55,180 bases of DNA from Ruminococcus flavefaciens (GTDB taxonomy: Bacteria; Bacillota; Clostridia; Oscillospirales; Ruminococcaceae). The notes beneath the pieces were generated by a model, which saw only the letters and a list, made by a program, of their open reading frames with translations, did no database searches and had not been told where the DNA came from. The stretch is from the NCBI GenBank assembly GCA_023663905.1, contig JAMPGO010000005.1:1-55180 (forward strand), in the 5' to 3' direction. Positions 53,598-55,180 of this stretch are shown here, one piece after another. A program made the translations under genes and the position numbers. Each line of letters begins with the position of its first letter. Position 1 is the first letter of the stretch.

Positions 53598-53865
53598 AAT
53601 GTAAAATGATTACCACAGTTTCATAACGTGTTATTGGAAATCAATAAGTTTGAACGTATAACTAACAGGTAACTAACAAAACAGCTGAAAATGCCCTGAA
53701 ATACAGTGTTACAAGTTCTCAAAGAGATAAGAAATCATCTCAGAATTGCCTGTTTTACGGTATTTTTCGAGACTGTTTCACAAAGTTGTTCAACAATTGT
53801 TCAACTGAAAAAGATAATTATAAACCTCTTTGGCGTGAAAACGTCAGAGAGGTTTTTTGTTCTGA
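53598..53865. other. Gap holding possible integrase arm sites and a terminator
   Basis: No gene. TAACTAACA occurs twice (53659-53667 and 53670-53678), one helical turn apart, near the 3' end of the integrase gene, where arm-type binding sites and the attachment site of such elements are often found. A perfect AACAATTGTT palindrome lies near 53790. A hairpin AAACCTCT (53822-53829) with AGAGGTTT (53848-53855), followed by TTTTG, faces right. I cannot identify the att core without the empty site. Confidence 0.45.
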
Positions 53866-55020
53866 TTAATCATCAGAAAGTTTCATGTCGATAATTTCAG
53901 CAACCTTGATTTTCTGCTTTTTCAGAACGTCCGCATATATATTCGCAGTAACTCCGATGTCACAGTGACCGAGATGTTCAGAAATTACTTTCAGTTCCAC
54001 ACCACTGTTAAGCAGAAGTGTTGCATTGCAATGACGGAGTTTGTGAAGTGTCATATCCTCAAATTCTGTACCTTTTGTCATTCTTTTAAGCGAGTGATAT
54101 ACAGAAGCACGGTCACGATAATTGCCTTGTCCTGACGGGAAAATCATTTCCGGATGAGCATAATTATCACCGAGTACATCTTTCAGACTATCAGTATACG
54201 CTTTTTGTTCTTGCAACAGCTTTTCAACAGTTATATTCATAGCTATTATGCGAATACTGCTCTCAGTTTTAGGAGTATCAAGGTAACTGATACCATTTGC
54301 ATGTGAGAGTGTATGCCTGATGAAGATAGTTTTTTCTTCAAAATTTACATCTTCCAACGATAAACCAAGACATTCTCCGATTCTCATTCCAGTAAATAAC
54401 AATACTATCAGGATTCGTTTAACATCATTATCCCATGATTTCTCATTTATCAGTTTTATGAATCTCTTAGTTTCTTCTTCAGTAAGCGAATAGCGTTTAC
54501 CAGTATCCTTTTTCTTCGGAATGATAACGTTCTGACAGGGATTTTCTTTAGCAAAACCTTGCTGTAATGCTCTGCGATAGATACTCTGCACCACTATGTA
54601 AATTTTTCGGATTGTAGCAGGATTTAAGTTATACTGCTGTCCGAGCTGTCTAAGAAATTCCGTAAGCAGTGGTGTGGTGATTTCTTTGAGTTTTTTATGC
54701 CCAAGAAATGGTGAGATGTGGTTTTTATACTGACTTTTATAGTTCATAATAGTAGTAGGTTTCAGTTCTTCGGGAGCATAGTTTTCAAAGTACCATTCAG
54801 CAAGCTCCGAAAAACGCATATTTTCGTTTAGCTGAGAGTAACCTTTGCAGTGACGTTCAAATTCAAAAGCGTATTCCTGAGCCAGTTTTTCAGCTTTTTT
54901 CGGTGATGTACCTTCAGGTGGAACGTAAGTTGTAGATTTAACAATCTGTTTTCCGTTTGCATCACGACCAGTAAAAACTCTTATGAGAAACTTTCCGTTT
55001 CTGTTTGTTATATTTGCCAT
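53866..55020 (-). CDS. Tyrosine site-specific integrase
   Basis: A 384-residue recombinase: an arm-DNA-binding N-terminus (~1-60), a SAM-like core-binding domain (~65-160) and the catalytic domain with Arg213 (LFTGMRIGE), Lys ~251 (DTPKTES), His326-x-x-Arg329 (HKLRH), His352 (LGHCD) and Tyr362 (ANIYADV). All catalytic residues are there, so it should be active. Similar proteins move conjugative elements and phages of Gram-positive bacteria. No excisionase gene is visible in the window. The element it belongs to may be the island to the left or one extending beyond the right edge. Confidence 0.92.
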   Translation of the reverse strand: MANITNRNGKFLIRVFTGRDANGKQIVKSTTYVPPEGTSPKKAEKLAQEYAFEFERHCKGYSQLNENMRFSELAEWYFENYAPEELKPTTIMNYKSQYKNHISPFLGHKKLKEITTPLLTEFLRQLGQQYNLNPATIRKIYIVVQSIYRRALQQGFAKENPCQNVIIPKKKDTGKRYSLTEEETKRFIKLINEKSWDNDVKRILIVLLFTGMRIGECLGLSLEDVNFEEKTIFIRHTLSHANGISYLDTPKTESSIRIIAMNITVEKLLQEQKAYTDSLKDVLGDNYAHPEMIFPSGQGNYRDRASVYHSLKRMTKGTEFEDMTLHKLRHCNATLLLNSGVELKVISEHLGHCDIGVTANIYADVLKKQKIKVAEIIDMKLSDD

Positions 55021-55038
55021 ATTTTCTCCTTAATATAC

Positions 55039-55113
55039 TATGGCATATCTCGTATCATCATTGTAGCGCACTTTTCTCTGTTTGTCAAGCAATTGAAAAA
55101 GAAATATGCCATA
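55039..55113 (-). promoter_or_regulatory. Integrase promoter framed by an inverted repeat
   Basis: Minus strand TTGACA (55083-55088), 17 bp, TACAAT (55060-55065), reading into the integrase gene (ATG at 55020 after AAGGAG). A perfect 10-bp inverted repeat, TATGGCATAT (55039-55048) and ATATGCCATA (55104-55113), lies on both sides of the promoter, as expected for a looping repressor or for integrase/accessory factor binding. Confidence 0.8.
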
Positions 55114-55180
55114 ATTTGTTCTACATTATTCCAACTCAAACTTTTTCTTTTTTCTGTCGTTTGAGGGTTGTTCTAACTGC
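55114..55180. other. Right edge of window, no gene seen
   Basis: T-rich sequence upstream of the integrase promoter. No ORF or RNA gene can be supported before the window ends. Confidence 0.5.

Noticed and set aside
53781-53801. TTGTTCAAC repeats around AACAATTGTT as an att core
   Set aside because: The symmetry is short and no matching copy was seen near 38.2 kb; without the other element end it cannot be called.
53598-53865. A conjugation or excision gene next to the integrase
   Set aside because: No open frame with a start signal; only a short shadow frame at 53706-53894.

Overview
The window looks like a chromosome segment of a low-to-mid GC Gram-positive anaerobe of the Clostridia, most likely a Ruminococcus-type member of the Oscillospiraceae. 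The pointers are a dockerin/leucine-rich-repeat secreted protein, a ferredoxin-dependent 2-oxoacid oxidoreductase, a FabK-type fatty acid synthesis cluster, a SpoIVB sporulation peptidase and very regular TTGACA-17-TATAAT promoters. No tRNA, rRNA or CRISPR array was seen. The species is not determined.

Core part (1-38.2 kb). At 391-7555 (+) is an operon of two sugar-type ABC permeases, an HlyD-like adaptor, a MacB-like protein and a large solute-binding lipoprotein. A small membrane protein (-), SpoIVB (+) and HPr (-) follow. A leftward operon purB - metallophosphoesterase - esterase - membrane-anchored protein - rimM - trmD runs from 14.4 to 9.95 kb. Next comes a Phd/PIN toxin-antitoxin pair bracketed by two identical 27-bp terminator repeats, then a leftward ATPase-ferredoxin-alpha-beta-gamma oxidoreductase operon. 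The fatty acid cluster fabH-fabK-fabG-fabF-accB-fabZ-accC-accD-accA-acpP runs leftward from 26.97 to 18.65 kb. Its missing member fabD sits on the other side of a 309-bp divergent control region and heads a rightward operon with aroE, a phosphoesterase, aroK, an amidohydrolase and a dockerin protein. guaB with a small coupled gene, a TtcA-like thiolase, a GT2 glycosyltransferase and a GT-C-like membrane protein complete the core.

Accessory island (about 38.25-53.6 kb), visibly AT-richer. A leftward arm encodes a zinc-ribbon dynamin-like GTPase, an LpxD-like left-handed beta-helix acyltransferase (odd in a Gram-positive), two paralogous helical proteins (one beginning with a Gly/Cys-rich MGGGGCCIGNCC), a coiled-coil protein and a radical SAM/SPASM maturase interrupted by one in-frame TAA. 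A rightward arm has an XRE repressor with a likely operator array, a Ycf46-like AAA+ ATPase, a glycine-zipper protein with a basic tail, a Cys-rich mini-protein and several unrecognised proteins. Two of the island proteins share a small helical domain. The right end carries an AAA ATPase plus DUF4276 (TOPRIM-like) pair that resembles two-gene phage-defence cassettes. I infer that the GTPase, acyltransferase, AAA+ and helical proteins form an undescribed membrane-acting or conflict system; the sequence does not prove this.

The left edge of the island (38268-38897, minus strand) is a deleted, inverted and collinear fossil of the right end (49551-53281, plus strand), so inverted repeats bracket the island. 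A tyrosine integrase (53866-55020, -) lies just outside, driven by a consensus promoter framed by a 10-bp inverted repeat, with paired 9-bp direct repeats beyond its 3' end that resemble integrase arm sites.
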